Origin: Acidobacteriaceae bacterium
Lineage (GTDB): Bacteria > Acidobacteriota > Vicinamibacteria > Vicinamibacterales > CAVVIG01
Length of the DNA: 39,037 nucleotides
Assembly (NCBI GenBank): GCA_031274845.1
Contig: JAISPN010000209.1
Location: forward strand, 1-39,037
Direction: 5' to 3'
The notes below the pieces were generated by a model. The model was not told the DNA's origin. It searched no databases and worked only from the letters and a program-made list of their open reading frames with translations. This document shows positions 7,170 to 14,878 of this stretch, piece by piece (position 1 is the stretch's first letter; every line of letters starts with the position of its first letter). A program made the position numbers and the translations under genes.

Positions 7170-9208
7170 GGCGCCGCCGTGGATGAACGTTGCGGCGTGC
7201 GATCGAGCGTCAGCTCGCAGGCCAGACCTTCGACAATCGGTTCACCGGGCAATGGGTGCTGCGCGATCACATAGCCGTTGCCGGAGAGGCGTGCCGTCAA
7301 CCCAGCGGCGACGATCTTCCGCGTCGCCTCGCGCGCGCTCAACCCGATGACGCTCGGCACCGTCCCCGGCACATCCTCGACGCTCTCGGTATGCGACGTA
7401 TCGAGCGCCTCAACCACCGGCAGGCTGTCCGTGTCTTCTTGCCGGACAAGGACCGGCGGCGCCGGATTGATCGACGGCGCGACGCCGAGATACCGCAACG
7501 TCGTTTCGGCAATCCGCTTGAAGATCGGCGCCGACACCGGCCCGCCGAAATGTCCGTTCGGCCCGCGTGGAGAATCGAGCACCACCAGAATGGTGACCAC
7601 GGGATTACGCGACGGCAGGAAGCCGACAAACGAGGCGTACGTGTCGAGACTGTAGCGGCCGTTCACCAACTTATTGGCCGTGCCGGTTTTTCCCGCCACG
7701 CTGTAGCCAGCGATCTTCGCGAGCGTGCCGGTGCCGTGCTCGACGACGTTCTCCATGATCCCGGTCATCGAGGCGGCGGTGTCCGCGCCGATGATGCGTC
7801 GCAACGACTTCGGCTTCACCTGAAAGCGGCGATTGTCGCGGTACTCCGCGCGCACGACGCGCGGCTCCACGTACTCGCCGCCGTTGGCGACGGCGCTCAC
7901 GGCCGACACCATCTGCAGCGGCGTCACGCCAACCTGATACCCCATCGACACCGACGCCAGCGCGCTGTCGGTCCACTTCGCGCGGTCCCAGACGATGCCG
8001 GGGCTCTCCGACGGAAAATCGGGCGACACCGGATGGCCGAAGCCAAAGCGCTGCACGTAATCGCTCAAGCGATCGGTGCCGAGCTTGAATCCGATCTTGA
8101 TCGCGCCGACATTGCTCGACTTGACGATGACGTCCTGAAACGAGAGGACGCCGTAGTCGTGCGTATCACGAACAATGCGTGGGCCGATCTGAATCCGTCC
8201 GCCGCGGACATCGATCATCGTGTCGATCGGCATCAGCCGCTCTTCGATCGCGCCCGACGCCGTGACGACCTTGAAGGTCGATCCCGGCTCGTACAAATCC
8301 TGCACCGCGCGATTCCGCCGTTCGATCTGCGTCGAATCGCGATAGGCATTCGGATCGAACGTCGGTTCGTTCGCCATCGCCAGAATCTCGCCGGTGTGCG
8401 GGTCCATGACGAGCGCCGTCCCGCCGAGCGCGTGGTTCTGCACCACACCCGCGTGCAGCTCACGCTCGACGACGTGCTGCAGATACTCGTCGATCGACAA
8501 CTCAATCGACGCGCCCGCCGTTGGCGGACGTTCCGATCGGCTGAAGGCGTGCCGCTTCGCGTCGGTCTGGACGAGAACCTTGCCCTCCTTGCCACGGATC
8601 TGCGAGTCGTACGCGGATTCAATGCCCGCGAGTCCACGGTTGTCGAGACCGACAAAGCCGAGCACGTGCGACGCCAGTTCCTTCGCGGGGTAATACCTCC
8701 GGCTTTCCTTCGTGAAGCCGATGCCATCGAGGTTGAGCGCCTTGACGCGCTCGGCTACTTCGTCGGAGACCTGACGGCGGATGTAGGCGAAATTGCGCTG
8801 ATGTTGCAGCCGATCGATTAAATCAGCGCGCTCTTTCGCCGTGCAGTCACCGAGCGCACCGCAGATCTTCGTCACCCACGCGCGCTCGTCGGTGACGGCG
8901 GAGGGCACCACGAAGATCGTCGCCGCGTCGACGCTCGTCGCAAGCACACGTCCCTGACGATCGACGATGTCGCCGCGTTTGGCTGGGGGCTTGAACGTCT
9001 GCGACTGCTGACGCGTCGCGCGGTCAGCAAGATCGGCGCGATCGACGACCTGCAGGTAGACAAGACGCGCTTCGATGCCGGCGGCCCACGTGAGCAGCAA
9101 GCACGCCGTCACCACCACGCGCCGCTGCAGCGTCGAACGCCAATCAGCGGGCGCGGCGCCGGCCGCGTCAGTGCGTTTGGTCCCCGGGCGCGTAAACACG
9201 CGATTCAC
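7166..9208 (-). CDS. ftsI: Septal class B penicillin-binding protein FtsI with C-terminal PASTA domain
   Basis: FtsI is the division transpeptidase that cross-links new septal peptidoglycan with FtsW. The order is a basic N-terminus, one membrane anchor (about residues 29-46), a dimerisation region (RGDIVDRQGRVLA, 78-90) and the transpeptidase domain. The three active-site motifs are intact: S310-TFK, S364-SN and K507-TG. A single PASTA domain (about 613-672, PGTVPSVIGLSAREATRKIV) ends the protein, which at 680 residues is longer than proteobacterial FtsI. PASTA tails are familiar from Gram-positive PBP2x and SpoVD. Both ends overlap neighbours as ATGA, giving tight coupling with ftsL and murE. 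Confidence 0.95.
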   Translation of the reverse strand: MNRVFTRPGTKRTDAAGAAPADWRSTLQRRVVVTACLLLTWAAGIEARLVYLQVVDRADLADRATRQQSQTFKPPAKRGDIVDRQGRVLATSVDAATIFVVPSAVTDERAWVTKICGALGDCTAKERADLIDRLQHQRNFAYIRRQVSDEVAERVKALNLDGIGFTKESRRYYPAKELASHVLGFVGLDNRGLAGIESAYDSQIRGKEGKVLVQTDAKRHAFSRSERPPTAGASIELSIDEYLQHVVERELHAGVVQNHALGGTALVMDPHTGEILAMANEPTFDPNAYRDSTQIERRNRAVQDLYEPGSTFKVVTASGAIEERLMPIDTMIDVRGGRIQIGPRIVRDTHDYGVLSFQDVIVKSSNVGAIKIGFKLGTDRLSDYVQRFGFGHPVSPDFPSESPGIVWDRAKWTDSALASVSMGYQVGVTPLQMVSAVSAVANGGEYVEPRVVRAEYRDNRRFQVKPKSLRRIIGADTAASMTGIMENVVEHGTGTLAKIAGYSVAGKTGTANKLVNGRYSLDTYASFVGFLPSRNPVVTILVVLDSPRGPNGHFGGPVSAPIFKRIAETTLRYLGVAPSINPAPPVLVRQEDTDSLPVVEALDTSHTESVEDVPGTVPSVIGLSAREATRKIVAAGLTARLSGNGYVIAQHPLPGEPIVEGLACELTLDRTPQRSSTAAP

Positions 9209-9606
9209 CCGATCGATCCCCGCCGTGCAACCACCGTTTTGGCCGGCGGCGACGCCGGCACGACCCGTTCGATGACGATGGCCTCCTTCTGCGAGGGAGC
9301 CACCAGGTGCAACGTCTTCGTCGCGAATTCTTCGACCCGCTGCGGCGCGGTGAGCGTCTGGATTTCAAGCCGGAGGCGGCGCGCCGTGTCCTCTTCGGCC
9401 GCCTTCTCCCGCTGCATCTGCTCGATGCGGTAGCCGTACTGCAGAAACTCGAACTGCTGCCACGCCCAGCCAAGCAGCAAGACGACGAACAGACCGGCGA
9501 ATCCAACCGACCGCCACAGCTCGCGCTGACGCGCCTCGTCAACTTCGCGCACGATCGGGTTGTTCTTCACGTCCTTGCGGATCGCGTACTCGAACGATTC
9601 AGCCAT
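9205..9606 (-). CDS. ftsL: FtsL-like bitopic cell division protein
   Basis: The 133-residue product has a 33-residue cytoplasmic tail, one transmembrane helix (about 34-51, FAGLFVVLLLGWAWQQFEF) and a periplasmic heptad-rich stretch (RIEQMQREKAAEEDTARRLRLEIQTL) able to form a coiled coil. A PQRVEEFATKTLHLVAPSQ segment follows, as in FtsL/FtsB proteins. These form the FtsQLB scaffold that activates FtsWI. FtsL diverges fast in sequence, so the name rests on topology and its place between rsmH and ftsI. It overlaps rsmH by one base (TGATG) and ftsI by four. Confidence 0.85.
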   Translation of the reverse strand: MAESFEYAIRKDVKNNPIVREVDEARQRELWRSVGFAGLFVVLLLGWAWQQFEFLQYGYRIEQMQREKAAEEDTARRLRLEIQTLTAPQRVEEFATKTLHLVAPSQKEAIVIERVVPASPPAKTVVARRGSIG

Positions 9607-10490
9607 CAGGCCACCCGCTCCGCGGCCCTGAGCTTGGCGCTCCGGGCGCGTGGATTTGCCGCCACTTCGTCCTCGCCGGCCATGACCGGCTTCTTCGTCA
9701 ACACCTTGATGAGCGCGGTGCTCTGCTCAAGCGCACGAAAGGTGTGCTTGACGAGACGATCCTCCAGCGAGTGAAAGCTGATGATCACGACACGCGCGCC
9801 GATCGCCAGCCGCCGGACGAGCGATTCGATGAACCGATCGAGCCCGTCGAGCTCACGATTCACCCAGATGCGAAGCGCCTGAAACGTTCGCGTCGCCGGA
9901 TCGATGCGCACGTATCCACGACGCGGCACCGAACCGCGCACGATCGACGCCAGATGCCCCGTGGTCTCGATTGGCGATTCGTGACGCGCGCGAACGATCG
10001 CGCGAGCGATACGTCGAGAAAACCGCTCCTCGCCAAACTGGTAGATCACATCGGCCAGTTCTTCTTCGCTGGCCTCGGCGACAAGCGCCGAGACAGGACG
10101 GCCGGATGAACGATCCATCCGCATGTCGAGCGGCTCGTCACGTTGAAAGCTGAACCCGCGCCCCGGCGCATCGAGCTGCATCGAAGAGACGCCGAGATCG
10201 GCGAGCGCGCCGTCAACCGCGCCAATGTGACGCGCATCGAGCACCTCGTCGATCGAGCGATAGTCGGCGTGCACGAGATCCACGCGATCGCCGTACAGCG
10301 ACAGGCGCTGTCCTGCCTCCTCGAGCGCGACCGTGTCCCGATCGATGCCGACGACACGCGTCGCGCCAGCGCCAAGGAGCGCGGCCGTGTGTCCGCCGAG
10401 GCCGAGCGTGCAATCGACGAACAGTCCGCCACGCTCGGGACGCAGATAGGCGAGCGATTCCGCCGCGAGCACGGAAATGTGCGCGCTCAT
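9606..10490 (-). CDS. rsmH: 16S rRNA (cytosine(1402)-N(4))-methyltransferase RsmH (MraW)
   Basis: RsmH methylates N4 of C1402 in 16S rRNA with S-adenosylmethionine, tuning the decoding centre. The SAM-binding start FVDCTLGLGGHTAALL, GIDRDTVALEEA, ADLGVSSMQLD, GRGFSFQRDEPLDMRMD and the C-terminal FHSLEDRLVKHTFR are all family signatures. At 294 residues it is slightly short for the family but complete. The start codon overlaps the mraZ stop as ATGA. It is a standard second gene of the dcw operon. Confidence 0.97.
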   Translation of the reverse strand: MSAHISVLAAESLAYLRPERGGLFVDCTLGLGGHTAALLGAGATRVVGIDRDTVALEEAGQRLSLYGDRVDLVHADYRSIDEVLDARHIGAVDGALADLGVSSMQLDAPGRGFSFQRDEPLDMRMDRSSGRPVSALVAEASEEELADVIYQFGEERFSRRIARAIVRARHESPIETTGHLASIVRGSVPRRGYVRIDPATRTFQALRIWVNRELDGLDRFIESLVRRLAIGARVVIISFHSLEDRLVKHTFRALEQSTALIKVLTKKPVMAGEDEVAANPRARSAKLRAAERVA

Positions 10491-10927
10491 ATCCCGAACT
10501 CCGAGAGCGCTCGCGCGTCATCGTCGGTGTACGGCTCGCGCTGCAACTTCGTGAGGAAGCGATCGTGATTCCAGACGTCGAGATACGTGACTTGACCCAG
10601 GACGTCGACGTCACCGCTCATCGTCGCCGCTTCGCGCAGCCGGAGTGGAATGAGGACGCGCCCCTGCGTATCGAGTTCGCCGAGCTGACCGAAGTAGTTG
10701 ACGCGATCGAGAAAGCGGAGTTTCGACGGATTCGTCGACGGCATCTGCGCGAGCTTCTGTTCGAGCTCCAGCCACACCGGCATCGGGTAGATGCGGACGT
10801 ACTCTCCCGTCAGGCTCGTGAGAAACAGTTCGCGGCCGTACTTCGACTCAATCGAGGCGCGAAATGCGTTCGGCACCTTGATGCGTCCTTTTTCGTCGAT
10901 GCGTGCAGGTGCGTTCCCTCTAAACAC
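10487..10927 (-). CDS. mraZ: Transcriptional regulator MraZ
   Basis: MraZ is an AbrB-like DNA-binding protein that represses its own dcw promoter. The 146 residues contain two MraZ repeats: one near the N-terminus (RIDEKGRIKVPNAFR, about 9-23) and one after the middle (LDTQGRVLIPLRLRE). Both carry the D-x-x-G-R-(I/V) core. Translation starts at GTG with a GGAG Shine-Dalgarno 9 nt upstream. It is the promoter-proximal gene of the whole division cluster, and its own operator lies in the leader. The four-base overlap with rsmH indicates coupling. Confidence 0.96.
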   Translation of the reverse strand: MFRGNAPARIDEKGRIKVPNAFRASIESKYGRELFLTSLTGEYVRIYPMPVWLELEQKLAQMPSTNPSKLRFLDRVNYFGQLGELDTQGRVLIPLRLREAATMSGDVDVLGQVTYLDVWNHDRFLTKLQREPYTDDDARALSEFGI

Positions 10928-10938
10928 GCACTACCGCT

Positions 10939-10961
10939 CCATTTTTGGCCACAAATTTCCA
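10939..10961 (-). promoter_or_regulatory. Putative MraZ operator: three TGG boxes at 10-bp intervals
   Basis: On the minus strand TGG occurs at 10961-10959, 10951-10949 and 10941-10939, exactly one helical turn apart, within GTGGAAATTTGTGGCC and onward. Characterised MraZ operators are tandem TGGG-type repeats with 10-bp spacing just upstream of mraZ. These boxes lie in the predicted 5' leader, downstream of the -10 box, so bound MraZ would block transcription. Family knowledge plus a visible pattern; binding is inferred. Confidence 0.7.
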
Positions 10962-10966
10962 CGACG

Positions 10967-10996
10967 ATAGTAGGAGTAGGTGCCAAAGGGTGTCAA
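10967..10996 (-). promoter_or_regulatory. Sigma70-type promoter of the dcw operon
   Basis: A perfect -35 TTGACA (10996-10991) is followed by an 18-nt spacer and a -10 TACTAT (10972-10967). Transcription would start near 10960, giving a leader of about 33 nt that contains the MraZ boxes and the mraZ ribosome site. It is the best full promoter seen in the window. Confidence 0.75.
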
Positions 10997-11156
10997 CCGC
11001 AAAAGTCGACGAATCAGTAGGTTACGCCAAACATTCGCTCTTTAATCGCCGCCCGGTTATTCTGTCGAACGACCAACACTGGCGGCTATGCTCGTGCTGC
11101 ACTTGGACCTGCGTTATTCTTTGACGTTCACCGCAGCCCGAGCAGCCCATACCACC

Positions 11157-12020
11157 TTGAGCGACCTTGCGACGCGCACGTCGATTATCATCCCAGCGTT
11201 CAATGAGGCGCACGCCGTCGGCACGCTTGTACACGCGCTCCGCTCAACCGCCACGTGGAAGGAAATTCTCGTCGTCGATGATGGATCGAGCGACGAGACG
11301 GGCGAACGTGCCGCATCCGCCGGTGCGCGCGTGTTGAAACATCCGTACAACAAGGGCAACGGGGCGGCCGTCAAGACCGGGATTCGCAACGCCACCGGAG
11401 AGTTCGTCCTCGTCGTCGACGCTGACGGACAACACCAGCCAGACGATGCGTTGCGGCTTGTAAACCGATTGGCGGACTATGAACTGGTCGTCGGCGCGCG
11501 GTCAGCGGCAACGCAGGCGAGCACGGCGCGGCGTCTTGGCAACTTCGCCTTGAACCGGATCGCCACGTTCATGAGCGGACGGCCGATTCCCGACTTGACG
11601 TCAGGGTTTCGCGCCGCGCATCGCGATCGCATCCTTGAATTTCTGCACCTCGTGCCCAACGGATTCTCGACGCCCACGACCACAACGCTCTGCTTTATTC
11701 GCGCGGGCTACAGCGTCGATTTCGTGCCGATTCACGCCGCGCAGCGGCAAGGACGTTCGAAGATCAAGCTCGGCTCAGACGGCGCGCGGTTCTTCTTGAT
11801 CCTCCTGAAAGTGATCACGCTCTTCAGTCCGCTGCGGATCTTCGTGCCCGTCAGTCTGACCCTGCTGACCGGCGGCGCCGCCTATGCGGTCTGGACGATC
11901 GCAACGCAGTCTCATGTGACCAATTCCTCCGTGTTGCTCATTCTCGCCAGCATCGTGACGTTCCTCATCGGTCTGGTGTCGGAGCAGATTGCGGCGCTTC
12001 GATTCGAGAGGCCGCGATGA
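11157..12020 (+). CDS. Family 2 glycosyltransferase with two C-terminal membrane helices (GtrB/ArnC/DPM-like)
   Basis: This is a GT-A fold family 2 enzyme: TSIIIPAFNEAHAVGTL starts the nucleotide-sugar domain, followed by VVDDGSSDETGE, HPYNKGNGAAVKTG and the metal motif VDADGQHQPDD. Two hydrophobic helices follow (roughly the last 80 residues: RIFVPVSLTLLTGGAAYAV and SVLLILASIVTFLIGLVSE). That layout matches enzymes that load a sugar onto undecaprenyl phosphate at the inner membrane. The frame opens at ATG 11088, but the extra 23 residues look unlike the family. I prefer TTG at 11157 (SDLATRTSIIIP); neither has a clear Shine-Dalgarno. It is the first gene of the sugar cassette and is divergent from mraZ. 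The sugar donor cannot be told from sequence. Confidence 0.85.
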   Translation: MSDLATRTSIIIPAFNEAHAVGTLVHALRSTATWKEILVVDDGSSDETGERAASAGARVLKHPYNKGNGAAVKTGIRNATGEFVLVVDADGQHQPDDALRLVNRLADYELVVGARSAATQASTARRLGNFALNRIATFMSGRPIPDLTSGFRAAHRDRILEFLHLVPNGFSTPTTTTLCFIRAGYSVDFVPIHAAQRQGRSKIKLGSDGARFFLILLKVITLFSPLRIFVPVSLTLLTGGAAYAVWTIATQSHVTNSSVLLILASIVTFLIGLVSEQIAALRFERPR

Positions 12021-12763
12021 GCCGCTCGGCGCTGGTCGTCATCCCGACGTACAACGAGCGCGCCAACGTGCCGACGCTCGTCGCTGGACTCATGGCGCAC
12101 GAGAACGTGCGCGTGCTGATTGTTGACGATCAATCTCCCGACGGCACCGGCACGGTCGCCGAAGAACTCGCCGCGCAACATCCGAATCGCATCATGGTGC
12201 TGCACCGCACCGGCAAGCGCGGCTTCGGCCGGTCGTACATTGACGGCATGCGGCTCGCGCTCAACGAACCGGTCGATGTCGTCTGCCAGATGGACGCCGA
12301 CCTCTCGCACGATCCGCGGCAACTGCCGGATTTAATCGCGGCGACGGACCACGCGGACGTCGTGATCGGCTCCCGCTATGTACCCGGTGGCGCGATCCTG
12401 AACTGGCCGATGAAACGCCGCGTGTTGAGCCGCGTCGCGAACATCTACATCCGCACCGTCACCCGGCTGAGCGTGCGCGACTGCACGACGGGCTATCGCT
12501 GCTGGCGCAAGACGGCGCTGGCCACGCTGCCACTCGACCAGTTCATCTCCGACGGCTACTCGTTTCTCGTCGAGATGCTGTTCATCGCCGCAAGGCGAGG
12601 CTGCCGCATCACCGAAGTCCCGATCACCTTTGTCGAACGGCGCGAAGGCGAGTCAAAAGTATCGCGAGCGGTGTTGCTCGAATCGGCGATCACGCCGTGG
12701 CGTTTGATCTCGAATCCGGAAAGCAGTCGCAAGGCGCGCCGCTCAGAGAGTTCGACAGACTAG
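12017..12763 (+). CDS. Polyprenol monophosphomannose synthase-like glycosyltransferase
   Basis: The 248-residue soluble GT2 protein resembles the catalytic domain of dolichol/polyprenol phosphate mannose synthases (DPM1/Ppm1). Motifs: VVIPTYNERANVPTLV, LIVDDQSPDGTG, HRTGKRGFGRSYIDGM, CQMDADLSHDP and GSRYVPGGAILNWP, with CTTGYRCWRK and ITFVERREGESK near the end. It lacks a membrane domain, as in short Ppm1-type enzymes. It would move a hexose, typically mannose from GDP-mannose, to a polyprenyl phosphate. The start overlaps the upstream glycosyltransferase as ATGA, so two lipid-linked sugar transferases are made together. Confidence 0.88.
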   Translation: MSRSALVVIPTYNERANVPTLVAGLMAHENVRVLIVDDQSPDGTGTVAEELAAQHPNRIMVLHRTGKRGFGRSYIDGMRLALNEPVDVVCQMDADLSHDPRQLPDLIAATDHADVVIGSRYVPGGAILNWPMKRRVLSRVANIYIRTVTRLSVRDCTTGYRCWRKTALATLPLDQFISDGYSFLVEMLFIAARRGCRITEVPITFVERREGESKVSRAVLLESAITPWRLISNPESSRKARRSESSTD

Positions 12764-12772
12764 AGAGCCGTG

Positions 12773-13786
12773 ATGGACTATCGCGAATTCTACCGGGGAC
12801 GCCGCGTGATGATCACGGGCGGCCTCGGCTTCATCGGCAGCAACCTCGCGCGGCAACTCGTGGCCCTTGGCGCCGACGTGCTGCTCGTCGACGCGCTGAT
12901 TCCCGATTACGGCGGCAACCTGTTCAACATCAACGGCATTGCAGAACGCCTCCGCATCAGCGTCGCTGACGTGCGCGAAGCGAGCATGATGAATCATCTC
13001 GTGCGCAACCGAGAGGTCATCTTCAACCTCGCCGGTCAGGTGAGTCACATCGACAGCATGAAAGACCCGCACGCGGATCTCGAGATCAATTGCCATAGCC
13101 ACCTGACGCTGCTCGAAGCGTGCCGCCACCACAACCCGGACGCGAAGGTCGTCTACGCCGGCACCCGGCAGATCTACGGCCGATCCGAATCGTTGCCGGT
13201 CACCGAAGCGCACCTCGTCAACCCCACCGACGTCAACGGCATCAACAAGGCGGCCGGCGAGCAATATCATCTCGTCTACAACAACGTCTTCCACGTACGC
13301 GCCTGCTCGCTCCGGCTGACGAACGTGTACGGACCGCGGCAGTTGATTCGTCACAACCGCCAAGGCTTCATCGGCTGGTTCATCCGTCTCGCGCTCGAAA
13401 ATCGCACCATCCAGATCTACGGTGACGGCTCTCAGCTCCGCGATTTCGTGTACGTCGACGATGCGGCCGATGCCTTTTTGCGGGCTGGCGCCACCGACGC
13501 GTGCAACGGCCAGGCCTTCAACGTCGGCGGCACGCACGCCATCAGCCATCGTGATTTGACGACGCTGCTCATCGACATCGCCGGCACGGGACGCGTCGAG
13601 TACATCGAGTGGCCGTGCGAGAAAAAAGCCATCGACATCGGCGACTTCTATGCCGATTCGTCCAAGATGATCACCGCCACCGGTTGGCAGCCAACCGTGG
13701 ATCTGCATGAAGGATTGACGCACACGCTCGCCTTCTACCGTGAGCACTTCAATCACTACGCCGCCGAGGAGACGAAACAGGCGTGA
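12773..13786 (+). CDS. NAD-dependent epimerase/dehydratase family protein with atypical NxxxK active site
   Basis: An extended short-chain dehydrogenase acting on nucleotide sugars. The NAD-binding TGGLGFIGSNLA (about residues 15-26), NLAGQVSH and the substrate-domain stretch LRLTNVYGPRQLIRHN are present, as is IYGDGSQLRDFVYVDDAADA. The usual YxxxK is replaced by N155-G-I-N-K159 in DVNGINKAAGEQYH, so the tyrosine that normally acts as base is absent. The region is otherwise well formed, which points to a distinct subfamily rather than decay. A GTG three bases earlier (12770) could also start translation; ATG at 12773 gives MDYREF. It follows the Ppm1-like gene by 9 nt and overlaps the aminotransferase by 4 nt. 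Which reaction it runs is unknown. Confidence 0.85.
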   Translation: MDYREFYRGRRVMITGGLGFIGSNLARQLVALGADVLLVDALIPDYGGNLFNINGIAERLRISVADVREASMMNHLVRNREVIFNLAGQVSHIDSMKDPHADLEINCHSHLTLLEACRHHNPDAKVVYAGTRQIYGRSESLPVTEAHLVNPTDVNGINKAAGEQYHLVYNNVFHVRACSLRLTNVYGPRQLIRHNRQGFIGWFIRLALENRTIQIYGDGSQLRDFVYVDDAADAFLRAGATDACNGQAFNVGGTHAISHRDLTTLLIDIAGTGRVEYIEWPCEKKAIDIGDFYADSSKMITATGWQPTVDLHEGLTHTLAFYREHFNHYAAEETKQA

Positions 13787-14877
13787 GCGGGACGATTCCG
13801 TGTACGCGTGTCGGTCTCGCCGAAGATGCGGACAGCGTACACGCCGCCATCGCGCGCGTCGTCGACAGCCGCTGGTACGTGCTCGGCCCTGAAGTCGAGG
13901 CGTTCGAGGCGGAGTTTGCCTCGGCGTCTGGCGCACGCCATGCGGTTGGCGTCGGGAACGGCACCGATGCCATCGCCATCGCCCTGCGCGCGCTGGGCGT
14001 TGGCCCCGGAGACGAAGTGATCACCACGCCGTTGTCGGCCGCGTACACCGCGCTCGCGGTCCGCATGCTTGGCGCAATCCCGGTGTTTGCCGATATCGAC
14101 GCCGCGCGCTTCACGATCGATCCGGACAAGGTGGAGCGCGCGATTACGCCGAAAACCCGCGCGCTTCTGCCGGTCCACCTGTACGGGCAAGCGGCGGAGA
14201 TGACGCGCCTTGAAGCGATCGCGTCACGCTACCACCTTGCGATGGTGGAAGACTGCGCGCAAGCGCATCTTGCGACCGTCGATGGACAGCCCGCCGGCAC
14301 GATCGGTCACGCAGGCACCTTCAGCTTCTACCCGACAAAGAACCTCGGCGCGCTGGGCGACGGTGGCGCAATCGTCACAAACGACAGCGCGCTTGCCGAG
14401 ACGATGAAGCGCCTTCGCAACGGCGGACAGTCGACGCGCTATCGTCATGACGTTGCCGGCGTCAACTCACGGCTCGACGAATTGCAGGCAGCCGTGCTGC
14501 GCGCGCGTCTGCCGTATCTCCCCGCATGGACCGAGGCGCGACGCCGCATCGCTTCGTCGTACCGCGAACGTCTCGCTGGCAGCCACCTGACACTCCCCGC
14601 GGAGATCGCGCCGGGACATGTGTATCATCTGTTTGTCGTGCAGAGCTCGCGGCGTGATGCCCTGCAGGCGCACCTCAAGGCGCAAGGCATTGAAACGCTG
14701 ATCCACTATCCGTTTCCGATTCCAGAGCAGCCAGCGTTTGCCGACACGCCCAGCGTCGCGTGCCCCGCGACGAAAGCGGCGTGCCAGATGATCCTGTCGC
14801 TGCCGATGTTTCCACAACTCACGGACGCCGCAATCACGCGCATTGCCGACGCCGTCTACTCATTCGAAGAGGCATAA
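13783..14877 (+). CDS. DegT/DnrJ/EryC1/StrS family nucleotide-sugar aminotransferase
   Basis: A PLP-dependent enzyme that aminates a keto group on a nucleotide-linked sugar. The 364 residues contain VGVGNGTDAIAIALRALG, the PLP ring-contact region EDCAQAH and the Schiff-base lysine K186 in SFYPTKNLGALGDGGA. This form of the motif is common among C3-aminotransferases of dideoxy-amino sugars. Homologues with other sugar positions exist, so substrate is open. The GTG start overlaps the previous stop (GTGA). With the flanking epimerases it implies synthesis of an amino sugar for a surface glycan. Confidence 0.93.
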   Translation: MSGTIPCTRVGLAEDADSVHAAIARVVDSRWYVLGPEVEAFEAEFASASGARHAVGVGNGTDAIAIALRALGVGPGDEVITTPLSAAYTALAVRMLGAIPVFADIDAARFTIDPDKVERAITPKTRALLPVHLYGQAAEMTRLEAIASRYHLAMVEDCAQAHLATVDGQPAGTIGHAGTFSFYPTKNLGALGDGGAIVTNDSALAETMKRLRNGGQSTRYRHDVAGVNSRLDELQAAVLRARLPYLPAWTEARRRIASSYRERLAGSHLTLPAEIAPGHVYHLFVVQSSRRDALQAHLKAQGIETLIHYPFPIPEQPAFADTPSVACPATKAACQMILSLPMFPQLTDAAITRIADAVYSFEEA

Positions 14878-14878
14878 C

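Noticed and set aside
4204..8821. Very long open frames antisense to murD, mraY and ftsI (e.g. 4204-5739 and 7190-8821, plus strand)
   Set aside because: High GC makes stop codons rare. The translations are Arg/His-rich with no family motif, while the opposite strand encodes full, motif-perfect Mur and FtsI proteins.
11018..11046. Possible plus-strand promoter with -10 TTTAAT at 11041-11046 for the glycan cassette
   Set aside because: No -35 at a usable distance, and two other TATTCT-like boxes nearby are equally weak, so none could be chosen.
11022..11234. Short minus-strand frame between mraZ and the first glycosyltransferase
   Set aside because: No ribosome site or recognisable motif; it overlaps the conserved start of the glycosyltransferase.
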